The notes under the pieces were generated by a model, which searched no databases, had not been told where the DNA came from, and was given only the letters and a program-made list of their open reading frames with translations. A program made the translations under genes and the position numbers. A stretch of 64,000 nt of DNA from Desulfatiglans anilini DSM 4660 (GTDB lineage Bacteria; Desulfobacterota; DSM-4660; Desulfatiglandales; Desulfatiglandaceae), in contig NZ_AULM01000004.1 of assembly GCF_000422285.1 (NCBI RefSeq), forward strand, positions 1 to 64,000, in the 5' to 3' direction. Below, in pieces: positions 7,382-16,306 of the stretch. The number at the start of each line of letters is the position of its first letter. The stretch's first letter is position 1.

Positions 7382-10300
7382 TCAACCGTCCTTTCGCTGC
7401 AGACTCACCATGAAGGCCTTGGTCTCCGGGATGCGGGTGTTCGGATCCCCGGCCGACGGGGTGAGGAGGTTGGCGCTGTCTCCGCCGGCATGGGGCCAGA
7501 GCCAGCCATAGTGCCAGGGCAGCCCCACCACATGGACCTCGGCGCCGTTCACCCTGAACGGCCGGAGGCGCGAGGTCACCATCGCGACGGCCTCGAGCGA
7601 GCCGCGGGCCGAGGCCACCACCACTTTTTCCCCATTGCGGATGCCCTTTTCCCGGGCGAGTTCCCGGCTCATCTCGACGAACATCTGCGGCTCGGCCTCG
7701 AGGAGCCAGGGCATGGAGCGGCTCATGGCGCCGCTCTGCCAGTGCTCGGCCACCCGGCAGGTGGTGGCGACGATCGGGAAGCGCGGATCGGCGGCCGGCC
7801 GCCGCAGCCCGCCGAAATCGCAGGCGCGCAGAAGAGGGTTCACCTGCTGAGTGTTTAGCAGGTTGGCCGCGGCCGGTCCTTCGACCGGTTCATAGTGCTC
7901 GGGAAAGGGCCCGTCCAGCAATCCGGGGCCGAAGATGCCCCCAAGGCCATCGGCGCGCATGATGAACGGGTAGCGGCTGTCGGCACGCGACGACCCGTCG
8001 GGGTTCTGCATGGGAAACCAGCCGCCGTCCGGCACATCCCCCTCCCATTGATTGGCGACGTAGCGGCCCCCTTCACTCGCCCCGGCAAACCGGATGACGG
8101 GCCGCTGCCGGTCCCAGGGGCGGCCCTGCAGGTCAACGGCGGCGCGGTTGTAAAGGATCCGCCGGTTCATGGGCCAGGACCAGGCCCACTGCGGATAGAG
8201 GCCGATGCCGGTTGGGTCTTCCCTGCCGCGGCGGGCCATCTGGTTGCCGTCGGCGTTGTAGCTCTGGCAGTAGAGCCAGTTGCCGCTTGCCGTCGAGCCG
8301 TCCTCCTGGAGGAGTACGAAGGAGGGCACCGGGTCGCCCTTTTGAAAGGCCTCGCCCTGGATCGTTGCATCGCTGGTGAAACAGCCGTTGATGCCGCGCG
8401 CCACCTTGTGGGCATCGAAACGGCCGTCGGTCCGGTAATCCCAGGCGAGATGGGTGATGGGCTCGGGGAAGACGCCGCCCTCGCTTTGGTAGAGCGCACG
8501 GACAGCGGCGAAGAGCTCGGTCAGGATATCCCCGTCGCTGCGGGCCTCTCCGGGCGGCTCCTGGGCCTTCCAGCGCCACTGGGCCCAGCGGCCGCTGTTG
8601 GTGATGGACCCCTCCTTCTCCATCGAGGCCGCGCAGGGGAGCAGAAACACCTCGGTTCGAATGGTGCGCGGGTCCATACCCGGACCTTTCCAGAAGGCGG
8701 CGGTCTCGGTCTCGAAGAGATTCGCCGACACCATCCAATCGAGCTTGGCCATGGCCGCGCGGGTGCGGCCGGCATCCGCCCCGCTGCAGGCCGGGTTCTG
8801 GCCCCAGGCAAAGAACCCGCGGAGTTCTCCCCGGTCCATGGCGTCGAAGAGGTCGAGCCAGGTGTATGTCCGGTTGTCGGCGAGCTTCGGAAGCCAGGCA
8901 TAGCAGAAGCCGTTTTCGGGGGTGGCCGCCTCGCCGAAGAGGGCCTTCAGGAAGCTGACCACGTATTTCGGGCGGTTTTGCCACCAGTTGGCGCTGAGGG
9001 GATCGGAGGAGGACGGCGTGTTCTCCTTCAGGTAGTCGGAGAGGGTCGCCATGGTGGCCCTGGGGACCGGAAGGTATCCCGGCCAGTCGCCATAGAGCAG
9101 CCCGTGGTCCGTGGAACCCTGCACGTTCGACTCCCCGCGCAGGGCGTTCACCCCGCCGCCTGCCATCCCCATGTTGCCGAGGAGGAGCTGGATGATCGAC
9201 ATGGCGCGGATGTTCTGGACCCCCACCGTGTGCTGGGTCCAGCCCATGGCATAGAGGATGGTGCCGGCCCGGTCCGGCCTGCCGGTGGCGGAAACGCATT
9301 CGTAGACGCGGAGCAGATCCTCTCGGGGGGTACCGGTGACGGCGCTCACCTTCTCGGGCGTGTAGCGCGCGAAATGGGTCTTCAGGAGCTGGAAGACGGT
9401 GCGCGGATGGGATAACGAAGGGTCCTTCCGGACGGCGCCGCCCGCGTCCGTCTCGTAGGCCCAGAAGCTCCGGTCGTAGGCGCGGGCGCGGGGGTCGAAG
9501 CCGCTGAAAAGGCCGTCGTGGAACGCGAACTTTTCGCTGACGAGGCAGGCGGCATTCGTGTAGTGGGCGACGTAATCCCGGAAGCAGCGGTTTTCGGAAA
9601 GGATGAAGCGGATCATGCCGCCGAGGAAGGCGATGTCGGTCCCGGGGCGGAGCGGGGCGTAGATGTCCGCCTTGCTGGAGGTCCTGGTGAAGCGCGGGTC
9701 CACGTGGATCACCGTGGCGCCCCGTTCGCGCGCGGCCTCGACCCATTTGAAGGCGACGGGATGGTTTTCGGCCGGATTGCTCCCCATGATGAGGATGCAA
9801 TCGCTGTTGCGGATGTCGATCCAGTGGTTCGTCATGGCGCCTCGTCCGAACGACTCTGCCAGAGCCGTCACCGTGGCGCTGTGTCAGATTCGGGCCTGGT
9901 GCTCGATGTAGACCAGGCCGAGGGCGCGGAGCATGGCCTGGTAGATCCAGCACTCCTCGTTGTCGAGCGCGGCGCTGCCGACCGAGGCGATCGTGGCGCA
10001 GCGGTTCACGGTCCAGCCGTCGGGGTCGACCGATTCGAAGCCGTCGTCGCGGGTCTTCTTGATCCGCCGGGCGATCGTGGAGAGCGCCCAGTCCCAGTCT
10101 TTCGTCTCCCAGTGGTCGCTGCAGGGCGCCCGATAAAGGACGCGGGTCAGGCGGCGCTCGTTCGCGGCCAACTGGTCGAGGGCGGCGCCTTTCGCGCAGA
10201 GCGCGCCCGCGTTGATCGGGTGTTCGGGGTCCCCTTCGGTGTAGACCACCCGGCCGGTTTGAGGATCCGTGTGGCAGATCACCCCGCAGCCAACGGCGCA

Positions 10301-10465
10301 AAAGGGGCAGATGCTGAAGGTCGCCACCGTTCCCGCAGTCCGGTCGGGCCAGTCGGCGGAGGCGGATGCGGGCTGCTGCGAACCCAAGGCCTTGCGGCCG
10401 CCCATCGCCACTCCAGCCGCCACAGTCCCGCTCAACTGCAGAAACTTGCGTCGCGTTACGTCCAT
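7382..10465 (-). CDS. formate dehydrogenase catalytic (alpha) subunit, selenocysteine- and TAT-dependent
   Basis: A 1027-residue molybdopterin (bis-MGD, Mo or W) enzyme oxidising formate to CO2 in the periplasm. The twin-arginine motif RRKFLQL is at residues 5-11. The [4Fe-4S] cysteines are 53, 56, 60 and 90. The frame is broken by a single TGA (9884-9886), codon 194, in the context EHQARI-U-HSATV followed by AESFGRGAMTNHW. That is exactly where FdnG-type enzymes carry active-site selenocysteine, and a SECIS-like hairpin follows. Both halves are otherwise intact and the total length matches the family, so this is one gene and not a pseudogene. It is co-transcribed with the beta subunit. Selenocysteine machinery must be encoded elsewhere. 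Confidence 0.95.
9849..9869 (-). promoter_or_regulatory. bacterial SECIS hairpin for UGA recoding
   Basis: Fourteen bases after the TGA, on the coding strand, GACGGCTCT pairs with AGAGTCGTT (nine pairs including G-U wobbles) around a GGC loop. Distance and apical G residues fit bacterial SECIS elements recognised by SelB. It lies inside the coding region, as expected. Confidence 0.7.
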
Positions 10466-10724
10466 AGCTCACTCAGCGATATGATTTCTTGCACACGGAT
10501 GCGGCTTTGCCCAAGCCGGCAAATGCGAAAAAGGATCATCAGGGTATTTCAGATCGGGTTCACTGGTTTTAGGCCCATTCGCAACACCTTCAAACGTAGA
10601 AAATGATTTGAAAAATTTTTCGCCAAGACCGGTTGGCGTAAATGAATAACAGAAGAACCCGGGCAGAACAATAGTATATTTCAGAAGCCTATTTGCAGGG
10701 ATGTCTTTGCACTTCCAAAAACAC
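10466..10724. other. upstream region of the formate dehydrogenase operon
   Basis: No gene is visible. This must hold the promoter of the operon starting at 10465. I see no clear consensus promoter. Confidence 0.4.
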
Positions 10725-10756
10725 AAAAAGGGTTCAAGCACATAGCCCAAACCCTT
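10725..10756 (-). terminator. Rho-independent terminator of tRNA-Leu
   Basis: On the minus strand AAGGGTT pairs with AACCCTT and is followed by a T-rich run, just downstream of the tRNA-Leu CCA end. Confidence 0.75.
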
Positions 10757-10764
10757 GAGTCTAC

Positions 10765-10852
10765 TGGTGCCGGAGGTCGGAATCGAACCGACACGGACGG
10801 GAAGTCCACTGGATTTTGAGTCCAGCGCGTCTACCAGTTTCACCACTCCGGC
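10765..10852 (-). tRNA. tRNA-Leu (anticodon CAA)
   Basis: 88 nt including an encoded CCA. The seven-base anticodon loop CTCAAAA is flanked by CTGGA and TCCAG, giving anticodon CAA (codon UUG). A long variable arm typical of class II tRNA-Leu is present, as are the GGTTCGATTCC T-arm and a paired GCCGGAG/CTCCGGC acceptor stem. Confidence 0.97.
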
Positions 10853-10872
10853 GTTTTGGAGGAATGATAGGG

Positions 10873-10902
10873 ATTATAGGGAAAATGCCCCCGGCCTGTC
10901 AA
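10873..10902 (-). promoter_or_regulatory. consensus sigma-70 promoter of tRNA-Leu
   Basis: On the minus strand the sequence reads TTGACA, 18 bases, TATAAT: a full match to both hexamers. The tRNA 5' end lies about 20 bases downstream of the -10. The -35 box is inside the palindrome at 10893-10919. Confidence 0.85.
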
Positions 10903-10919
10903 TATGATATTGACAGGCC
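10893..10919. repeat. 27-bp perfect palindrome carrying both -35 boxes
   Basis: GGCCTGTCAATAT and its exact reverse complement flank one central G. Each arm contains one TTGACA, pointing outward to tRNA-Leu (minus) and tRNA-Ala (plus). Confidence 0.9.
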
Positions 10920-10939
10920 TTTGCGGCCTTTGCTATAGT
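10910..10939 (+). promoter_or_regulatory. sigma-70 promoter of tRNA-Ala
   Basis: TTGACA at 10910-10915, an 18-base spacer, TATAGT at 10934-10939, and the tRNA begins at 10953. It mirrors the promoter of tRNA-Leu across the palindrome centre. Confidence 0.85.
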
Positions 10940-10952
10940 CTTTCAATCCTTT

Positions 10953-11028
10953 GGGGCTGTAGCTCAGTTGGGAGAGCGCATGACTGGCAGTCATGAGGTC
11001 GTCGGTTCGATCCCGATCAGCTCCACCA
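10953..11028 (+). tRNA. tRNA-Ala (anticodon GGC)
   Basis: 76 nt including CCA. The anticodon loop CTGGCAG lies between CATGA and TCATG, giving GGC. Acceptor GGGGCTG pairs with CAGCTCC and contains the G3-U70 pair that identifies tRNA-Ala. Confidence 0.97.
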
Positions 11029-11044
11029 GAAGAAGATAATTATT

Positions 11045-11085
11045 AGAGGGGCTTACCGGTGTGCTGGGAGCCCCTCTCGCTTTTC
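11045..11085 (+). terminator. Rho-independent terminator of tRNA-Ala
   Basis: AGAGGGGCT and AGCCCCTCT form a perfect nine-pair stem followed by CGCTTTTC, sixteen bases after the tRNA. Confidence 0.8.
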
Positions 11086-11241
11086 AGGATGTCCCGGTGC
11101 GTGACTTTTCGCCATGTCGATTCCGCGCCGCCTCGTAAAAAGATTGAAAACAAAAAAGGCAGGACCATAAATGAACCTGCCGGTAAATTGCACTACGAGT
11201 GTTTATATCACTTTACCTTTTTTTCCAATTATTGTTTCGGA

Positions 11242-11265
11242 TTGCCTGTATCTAAAGACAGGCAA
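11242..11265. terminator. stem-loop downstream of the 190-residue exported protein gene
   Basis: TTGCCTGT and ACAGGCAA form an eight-pair stem with an eight-base loop, thirty bases beyond the stop codon of the minus-strand gene. There is no T-run, so a terminator role is only likely. Confidence 0.4.
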
Positions 11266-11294
11266 CCCGATTTATAAGATTTCATTTATGGTTA

Positions 11295-11867
11295 TTATTC
11301 CGGCAATGGAGTTACGACCAAGGGAACTCTCACTTGCAAAGCACCCCCTATCTCATAGGTTGTAAATTCAGCAGTGCTCAAATTCATTGGTAAAACCTCT
11401 CCCTCCGCAATATCAAAATGGTAGTAGATGACAGCTGTGTCGCAGTTAGAGACGGTCAGGTCATCAAAATCTTTTAGCATGGCGACTCCACTAACCCTAA
11501 TGGTGCATCCTATACTCCCATCAGCACGATTAATGGCATAAGCATACCATGTATAATCATAATCGCCATCACCATTCAATTGCCAGACACCATGCCCCGG
11601 AGTTAGCATATATCCAGAATTAATACTACCAATAAAACTAGATTTGATATAGGTCCAGTTCATTATCATTTCGCCCTTTGTAGGGTCCAAACTGTCTGAT
11701 GTGTGAGTTGCCAACCAATGTATATCACCCCCTGCAGCACCAACCCATGTTCCTGTCAACCCAGCAGGGCAAGCCGTTTTTACCTTTTTTGCCCACGCGG
11801 TGGTACTAAATACTGCAATAGAGAGCAATGCAATTATCGCAATAGTGAAAGTTTTTTTCGTATTCAT
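11295..11867 (-). CDS. exported protein of unknown function
   Basis: 190 residues from ATG at 11867, chosen because GGGGGAGGG lies just upstream; an earlier in-frame ATG at 11915 lacks such a site. Residues 1-24 (MNTKKTFTIAIIALL and on to TTAWA) are a signal peptide. The mature protein begins KKVKTACPAGLTGTWVG, rich in Trp, Tyr and Gly and probably beta-rich, like small lipocalin-type exported proteins. I do not recognise a family. The DNA is AT-richer than the surrounding genome and the gene stands alone. Confidence 0.7.
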   Translation of the reverse strand: MNTKKTFTIAIIALLSIAVFSTTAWAKKVKTACPAGLTGTWVGAAGGDIHWLATHTSDSLDPTKGEMIMNWTYIKSSFIGSINSGYMLTPGHGVWQLNGDGDYDYTWYAYAINRADGSIGCTIRVSGVAMLKDFDDLTVSNCDTAVIYYHFDIAEGEVLPMNLSTAEFTTYEIGGALQVRVPLVVTPLPE

Positions 11868-12079
11868 TTTTTGACCCTCCCCCATTAAGTGTTTTGTTAT
11901 TACTACCTCTTCCACAATTTATTGTTCACACCAAGTTGCAATTGTTATTAAACCTCATTCGTGGACGTGACTAGCCCTGCATTCCTATTTTTTCGAGCGT
12001 TTGTGGCCACCCCCTTTTTTTTTCTTTAAATCTTAGGACGTAAATGTGCGGCTTTGGATAGATTTGCGTTGTTTGTAAA

Positions 12080-12463
12080 CTACCTTCCACTAGGACGAAC
12101 TTCATTGCCACCTGGTTCGACCGGCGAATCCTTTGCCTCGCTCGTTATCATTTTAAGCAAATCCTCCATGGACACCTCTCGCAATTCCCTGATAGACCAG
12201 ACCTTAACCAGATTGATGCCCGGGCTGATGCCAATCAACTGAAGCTTGGGATTCGTTTCCAGCCATGATAAAACAGCTTCAGGATGGGTGGTTTCCAAGT
12301 CGAAGAAAAGGATATCCGTTTTGGCGGCATCAGACATTTGCGTTTCTTGCAGCGGAAGGGCCAGTTTCTTCACTTCAAACTGCGAACAGAGTCCCAGGCT
12401 GATCCCAAGCGTTCCAAGAATGACCGAATTGCCGTAAAGGAGAATCCGCTTGTTCGTTTTCAT
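12080..12463 (-). CDS. conserved small protein of unknown function next to a two-component system
   Basis: 127 residues beginning MKTNKRILLYGNSVILGTLG. A GGAAAGGA ribosome site precedes the ATG. The pattern of a beta strand with GNS, a central DILFFDLETTHPEAVL segment and LIGISPG looks like a Rossmann-type alpha/beta fold similar in shape to receiver domains. It lacks the phosphorylation signature in usable form. I believe similar proteins recur near NarL-type regulators in anaerobes, but no function is known to me. It follows the two-component operon on the same strand after a 154-bp gap holding the GGGACAGT repeats, and may be a target of that system. Confidence 0.6.
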   Translation of the reverse strand: MKTNKRILLYGNSVILGTLGISLGLCSQFEVKKLALPLQETQMSDAAKTDILFFDLETTHPEAVLSWLETNPKLQLIGISPGINLVKVWSIRELREVSMEDLLKMITSEAKDSPVEPGGNEVRPSGR

Positions 12464-12523
12464 AAAATCCTTTCCCTTTTTGGAACAATTGTAGTGGGGA
12501 AAAAATCTCTGCGCAATGTCCCC

Positions 12524-12601
12524 AAGGACAGTTAAAGTACAGTCTATAAAAAAAATGACGGCACTGAGGGACAGTGTGGGAGACTGACCTTAGGGACAGT
12601 G
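12524..12601. repeat. three GGACAGT repeats upstream of the 127-residue protein gene
   Basis: AGGGACAGTG occurs at 12567-12576 and 12592-12601, 25 bp apart, and a partial copy AAGGACAGT occurs at 12524-12532. They are candidate operator sites for the adjacent LuxR-type regulator. They may also be remnants of a REP-like element. Confidence 0.45.
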
Positions 12602-12617
12602 CAGGTGGCAAAAAGCG

Positions 12618-13307
12618 TTATTCGGTGGGTTTGTAGGACGTCAATCCCATGCGCCCGGCAAAGGCCAGAACCTGCGCACGGTTTTCCAGGTGCAGCCGGT
12701 GCATGATCTCTCCCATGTGGTATTTGATCGTACGTTCGCTCAAAAACAATCGTGCCCCGACTTCTTTGTAGGAGAGCCCCTCTGAGATGAGCCTCAGCAC
12801 TTGCATTTGCCGGGCGTTTAATCTGCCCCAGGATGGAGCTTCGTTCTTTTCCGCTGAACTTTTTGAGGAAAGGGGTTCATTGGTGGGATTGCTGACACGC
12901 TTGAACTCCTCCAGAAGCTTGACGGCCAGTCCGGGAGAAAAGGGAGGCGTCCCCTGCCGGGCTTCATGGAGGGCCTGCACCAGCGCATCCGTGTCAATGC
13001 TCTTGAGCAGGTAGCCGCAGGCGCCTGATTTAATCGCCTCAAACAGGTCGTCGTCCTCGGTGGAAGTGGTCAGTATGACGATCTTTGCCGCGGGGTTTTC
13101 CGCCTTGATCAGGCGGGTGGCGGTCAGGCCGTCACAGCGGGGCATGCGGATATCCATCAAAATCACGTCGGGTTCAAGCTCCCGCGCCATTTTGACGGCA
13201 TCCAGGCCGTCATGGGCAACACCGGCCACTTCGATCGTGTGGGCATCGAGCAGGTTGTGCAGACCTTCCAGCATCAACCGGTTGTCATCAACCAGCAGTA
13301 CTTTCAT
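12618..13307 (-). CDS. NarL/LuxR-family response regulator
   Basis: 229 residues: an N-terminal receiver domain with acidic pocket Asp7-Asp8, phospho-acceptor Asp52 (VILMDIRMP) and a conserved KS near residue 100, then a C-terminal LuxR-type helix-turn-helix near residues 165-225 (LSYKEVGARLFLSERTIKYH). DNA-binding transcription regulator. Its ATG overlaps the stop of the sensor kinase gene as ATGA, so the two are co-translated. The target is unknown; the small gene just downstream is a candidate. Confidence 0.92.
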   Translation of the reverse strand: MKVLLVDDNRLMLEGLHNLLDAHTIEVAGVAHDGLDAVKMARELEPDVILMDIRMPRCDGLTATRLIKAENPAAKIVILTTSTEDDDLFEAIKSGACGYLLKSIDTDALVQALHEARQGTPPFSPGLAVKLLEEFKRVSNPTNEPLSSKSSAEKNEAPSWGRLNARQMQVLRLISEGLSYKEVGARLFLSERTIKYHMGEIMHRLHLENRAQVLAFAGRMGLTSYKPTE

Positions 13308-15013
13308 AGGGAGTCCTCCGGTTGTTTCCGGATCGGCACATCCAATTTCAGCATGGTGCCGCTTCCAGGGATCGAGTCAATCGTCAGAGAACCGCCGATC
13401 TGCTCCATTCTCTCCCGCATGAATCCCAGGCCAAAATGACCGCTCTGTCCCTGTTCAAACTGGCCGGCATCGAATCCCTGTCCATCGTCGCTTATGGTGA
13501 CGAGTGCCCTGCTTCCGGCCAACGCGATGTCCACTTTCAAACTATGGGCACCGCTGTGCTTGCGGCAGTTGGTCATGGCTTCCTGGATCACGCGGAATAC
13601 TTGAACTTCTGCTGCGGGAAGGAAGGTCGTGTCTCCCATCCTGTCGGAAATCGAGAGCTCGGTTCGAATGCCGTAGTTGGCCTGGAATCTGTCGATGTAT
13701 TTTTTGAGAGCAGGAATCAAAGACCAGTTCTGGTCGGGGCCGATCCGCAGGCTCAGGATTGATTCCCGCACTTCGGCATGTGCATCCTTGGATACTTCCG
13801 CAATCCGTCCCAGGAGAGACTCGGCTTTTTCCTGGTTGCCGTCACGGAGCCATTTGCGAGCGGTTTGTACCTGCATGCTCACATAGCCAAGGATCTGACC
13901 GATCCCGTCATGGAGCTCGCGGGCCAGATGATCGCGCTCTTGCAGTGTGGCGACGACTCTTTGCTGGTCCAGGAGATTGGCTTGCGCTCGCTTCTGCCCG
14001 GTCACATCGCGTAACAAGAGCAACTGGCCAATGACCTCTCCCTGTCGCCCTTTCAAATTTGTCAGATTCAGGTGGTAGTGCCGCGCAGATGCATCCTTTC
14101 CCACGATTATTTCTGTCGAGCCTCCTTCCTCATTTTCCGGCTGTTTCAAAAACCCCGGATCGACCGGCATGACCTCTGTGAGGGGCTTTCCCCGCAGAGT
14201 GCGCTCAGGGGTTCCCAATATCGCTGCGGCCATGGGGTTCACGTCCACGATACGTCCGTCCAGATCGAGCACGAACAACCCTTCGTCCATCTGGTGAAGA
14301 ACGGCGTTCCGCGCCGCTGCAACCGGATCGATTGCGTGGAACCTCAGAAAGGCCAGAGCATACGCCACCGACGCCACCCCCACCACGAAAAACACCGACT
14401 CTCCCGGCCCGATCAGACTAGAAGAATCAAGCTTGTCCAATGTATATGCGAGGCGTCCTATCATTTGGCCCGCGAGCATGATTGCCACCGGCCAACGGTG
14501 CCCGGGTGAACGAATGGCCAGCCAGACAAGAACCGCAACATTAAAGAGAACGATAAGAATGCCGTAACTGACAAAAATCCAGAAAACTTCGCCGGGGGAC
14601 ACAGTGACATAGCCGTTCAACCTGAATTCGGTCCAAATGAGGTGGTGGAGATTGTTGGTCACCATCATCAGGACACACAGCAAAGGAAACAAGAATAGAA
14701 GAATATAATTGCGACGAGTTAACCATCGTCCAAGGCCCGCATATTGCAGAACAAAACAGATGATCGTAGCTGCAACCGGAAGTTGCCAGACTGCCTGGAA
14801 CTTTACCCAGAAAACCTTCGACGAAAAATCCACTGCTGAGAGTTCCAGGATTGTCCCAAAAGCCCAAAGGGCACCTAGAAAGCATGCCACGGTAAACGGC
14901 CTGGCGGCAGGTATCTCACGGCGGCGCCAACTGTACACGCCGAGATAAACCACCAGGACGAGTGTCGTCACTGCCGGCCAGATATCCGGACGGTAAGAAT
15001 AGGTGCCAATCAT
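13304..15013 (-). CDS. membrane sensor histidine kinase with seven-helix N-terminus, PAS and HisKA_3 domains
   Basis: 569 residues. Residues 1-230 hold about seven hydrophobic helices, the arrangement of the HisKA_7TM-type sensor. A PAS domain (LDLDGRIVDVNPMAAAILG) follows, then the NarX/DegS-type dimerisation helix with ARELHDGIGQ, phospho-acceptor His near 367. The C-terminal ATPase domain carries EAMTNCRKHS (N box) and DDGQGFD (G1 box). It phosphorylates the overlapping response regulator gene product. The signal is unknown; the membrane part resembles sensors of small or lipophilic compounds. Confidence 0.9.
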   Translation of the reverse strand: MIGTYSYRPDIWPAVTTLVLVVYLGVYSWRRREIPAARPFTVACFLGALWAFGTILELSAVDFSSKVFWVKFQAVWQLPVAATIICFVLQYAGLGRWLTRRNYILLFLFPLLCVLMMVTNNLHHLIWTEFRLNGYVTVSPGEVFWIFVSYGILIVLFNVAVLVWLAIRSPGHRWPVAIMLAGQMIGRLAYTLDKLDSSSLIGPGESVFFVVGVASVAYALAFLRFHAIDPVAAARNAVLHQMDEGLFVLDLDGRIVDVNPMAAAILGTPERTLRGKPLTEVMPVDPGFLKQPENEEGGSTEIIVGKDASARHYHLNLTNLKGRQGEVIGQLLLLRDVTGQKRAQANLLDQQRVVATLQERDHLARELHDGIGQILGYVSMQVQTARKWLRDGNQEKAESLLGRIAEVSKDAHAEVRESILSLRIGPDQNWSLIPALKKYIDRFQANYGIRTELSISDRMGDTTFLPAAEVQVFRVIQEAMTNCRKHSGAHSLKVDIALAGSRALVTISDDGQGFDAGQFEQGQSGHFGLGFMRERMEQIGGSLTIDSIPGSGTMLKLDVPIRKQPEDSL

Positions 15014-15682
15014 TGTCTGGTCACCTGGATCGCCACTGAATCATTATCTGATTAGAAGTCTCTTTTTCGAGGATGAAATAAATCGAAAATCAGTCGTGTC
15101 CGGTCAAGTCCTGCCGGCGATTGATTTCGCCAGGTGTTTGCGGCCCCTTGGATATCGATGGAGCCTTCAGGAAGATTCGAATTCGGAAGACTGTGAATTT
15201 TGGCCATTTGGACCAAAGGAAATGGGCCTGAATCATCCATTTCAGGTGAGGCCAAACTCAGTTTATACGTGGGACGATCTCTGGACTATAACAGAGTTCC
15301 GACTTGTAAGGAAGTCCCGCCGATATTCCTCCGGGCACGTGGACAGGCGTTCACACGGGGATTTTTCCTGCTGCCACTCCTGGGAATCGCTGCATGCTGC
15401 CTTGTCAATGGACCGGCTTGTCATCCATCTTGCTGAAGCCCGACGGAACGGTGTCCTGGTCATCGGCCGCCGCAACAGCGGCTGCCAGGTTCGGGCCATG
15501 CTCTTCATCAACCGCATCGGACCCGCTCCTCATCAGGCTGACGAAGTCCGGCCTGTGCCAACCCGTGGCGGCAGCGGCAAACCGGCAACGGACCAGCTGT
15601 TACCCAAGTTTGCAAAAAATGAGTTCTTTAGAGGGGCAAGACCTTTGGTGCATTTTTGTATTCTATAGGATACTCTCGATTC
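15014..15682. other. 650-bp region with no convincing gene
   Basis: Overlapping ORFs exist on both strands, the longest (plus strand, about 220 codons) without a ribosome site, a recognisable family, or codon bias like its neighbours. It probably holds the promoters of the sensor kinase gene and of the toxin-antitoxin locus, and may include decayed sequence. Confidence 0.5.
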
Positions 15683-15960
15683 ATGATCGAAGTCCGCGAA
15701 ACCGATGAGCAGGCTGAATGGTTCAAGCGCCTGCGAGATCGGCAAGCGCGGGCTCGGATCAATACGCGCATTCGTCGATTGACATCGGGCAACCCCGGTG
15801 ACGTGAAACCAGTGGGAGAGGGCGTCTCGACTACGATCCCGGCTATCGAATCTATTGTACCCGGCACGGAGAGACGGTTGTGATCCTGCTCGCCGGCGGC
15901 GATAAGCACAGTCAGAATCGAGACATCAAGACAGCGTTGGAACAGGCAAGAGAACTTTAG
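15683..15960 (+). pseudogene. RelE/HigB-type toxin gene, frameshifted
   Basis: The first frame encodes MIEVRETDEQAEWFKRLRD through GNPGDVKPVGEGV, the N-terminal half of a RelE/ParE-superfamily addiction toxin. After base 15827 the homologous sequence continues in another frame as DYDPGYRIYCTRHGETVV and ILLAGGDKHSQNRDI, ending at TAG 15960. About four residues typical of the family at the junction are absent. This fits a small deletion, about 13 bp by comparison with the usual sequence. As read, translation stops near 15883, losing the RNA-cleaving core. The toxin is probably inactive. The ribosome site of the antitoxin gene begins right after its natural stop. Confidence 0.8.
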
Positions 15961-15969
15961 GAGGCTGGT

Positions 15970-16266
15970 ATGCCCAAGAAAACCAAAACGCGACCCTGGG
16001 ATGCTGCAGAACATTTAGAAAGCAAAGAGGACATGGCCGCCTATCTGGAGGCTGCCCTGGAAGACGGTGACCCTGCCCTTGCTGCGGCTGCTTTGGGGGA
16101 CATCGCGCGCGCCAAAGGAATGGCTGATATCGCACGTGAGACGGGACTTGGCCGCGAAAGTCTCTACAAGGCATTGTCGCCCGAAGGGAACCCCGAATTC
16201 GCCACGGTCATGAAGGTCGTCAGGGCGCTTGGCCTGAAATTGTGCGCCACGACCGGTGAACCCTGA
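15970..16266 (+). CDS. HigA/HI1420-type antitoxin with helix-turn-helix
   Basis: 98 residues starting MPKKTKTRPWDAAEHL, the addiction-module antidote family that accompanies this RelE-like toxin group. An N-terminal toxin-binding segment is followed by an HTH near residues 47-75 (AKGMADIARETGLGRESLYK). The gene starts nine bases after the toxin frame with GAGG as ribosome site. It likely autorepresses the operon. With the toxin frameshifted, it is an orphan antitoxin that could still neutralise related toxins elsewhere. Confidence 0.85.
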   Translation: MPKKTKTRPWDAAEHLESKEDMAAYLEAALEDGDPALAAAALGDIARAKGMADIARETGLGRESLYKALSPEGNPEFATVMKVVRALGLKLCATTGEP

Positions 16267-16306
16267 GCCCGGCTGAACGGACCTTGCAGCCGACTTCCCT
16301 GGTTCT

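Noticed and set aside
7895-9415. 506-codon plus-strand ORF opposite the formate dehydrogenase gene
   Set aside because: Antisense shadow of a GC-rich gene; no motif and no ribosome site.
9884-9886. Stop codon splitting the formate dehydrogenase alpha gene, suggesting a pseudogene
   Set aside because: The TGA sits exactly at the selenocysteine position of the family, both sides are intact, and a SECIS hairpin follows.
8133-10472. 779-codon ORF on the minus strand overlapping the formate dehydrogenase gene
   Set aside because: It is the Arg/Pro/Gly-rich alternative frame of the same gene, with no domain; the real frame carries all the motifs.
15003-15668. 221-codon plus-strand ORF between the kinase and the toxin
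   Set aside because: No recognisable family, no ribosome site, overlapping ORFs on both strands; probably non-coding.
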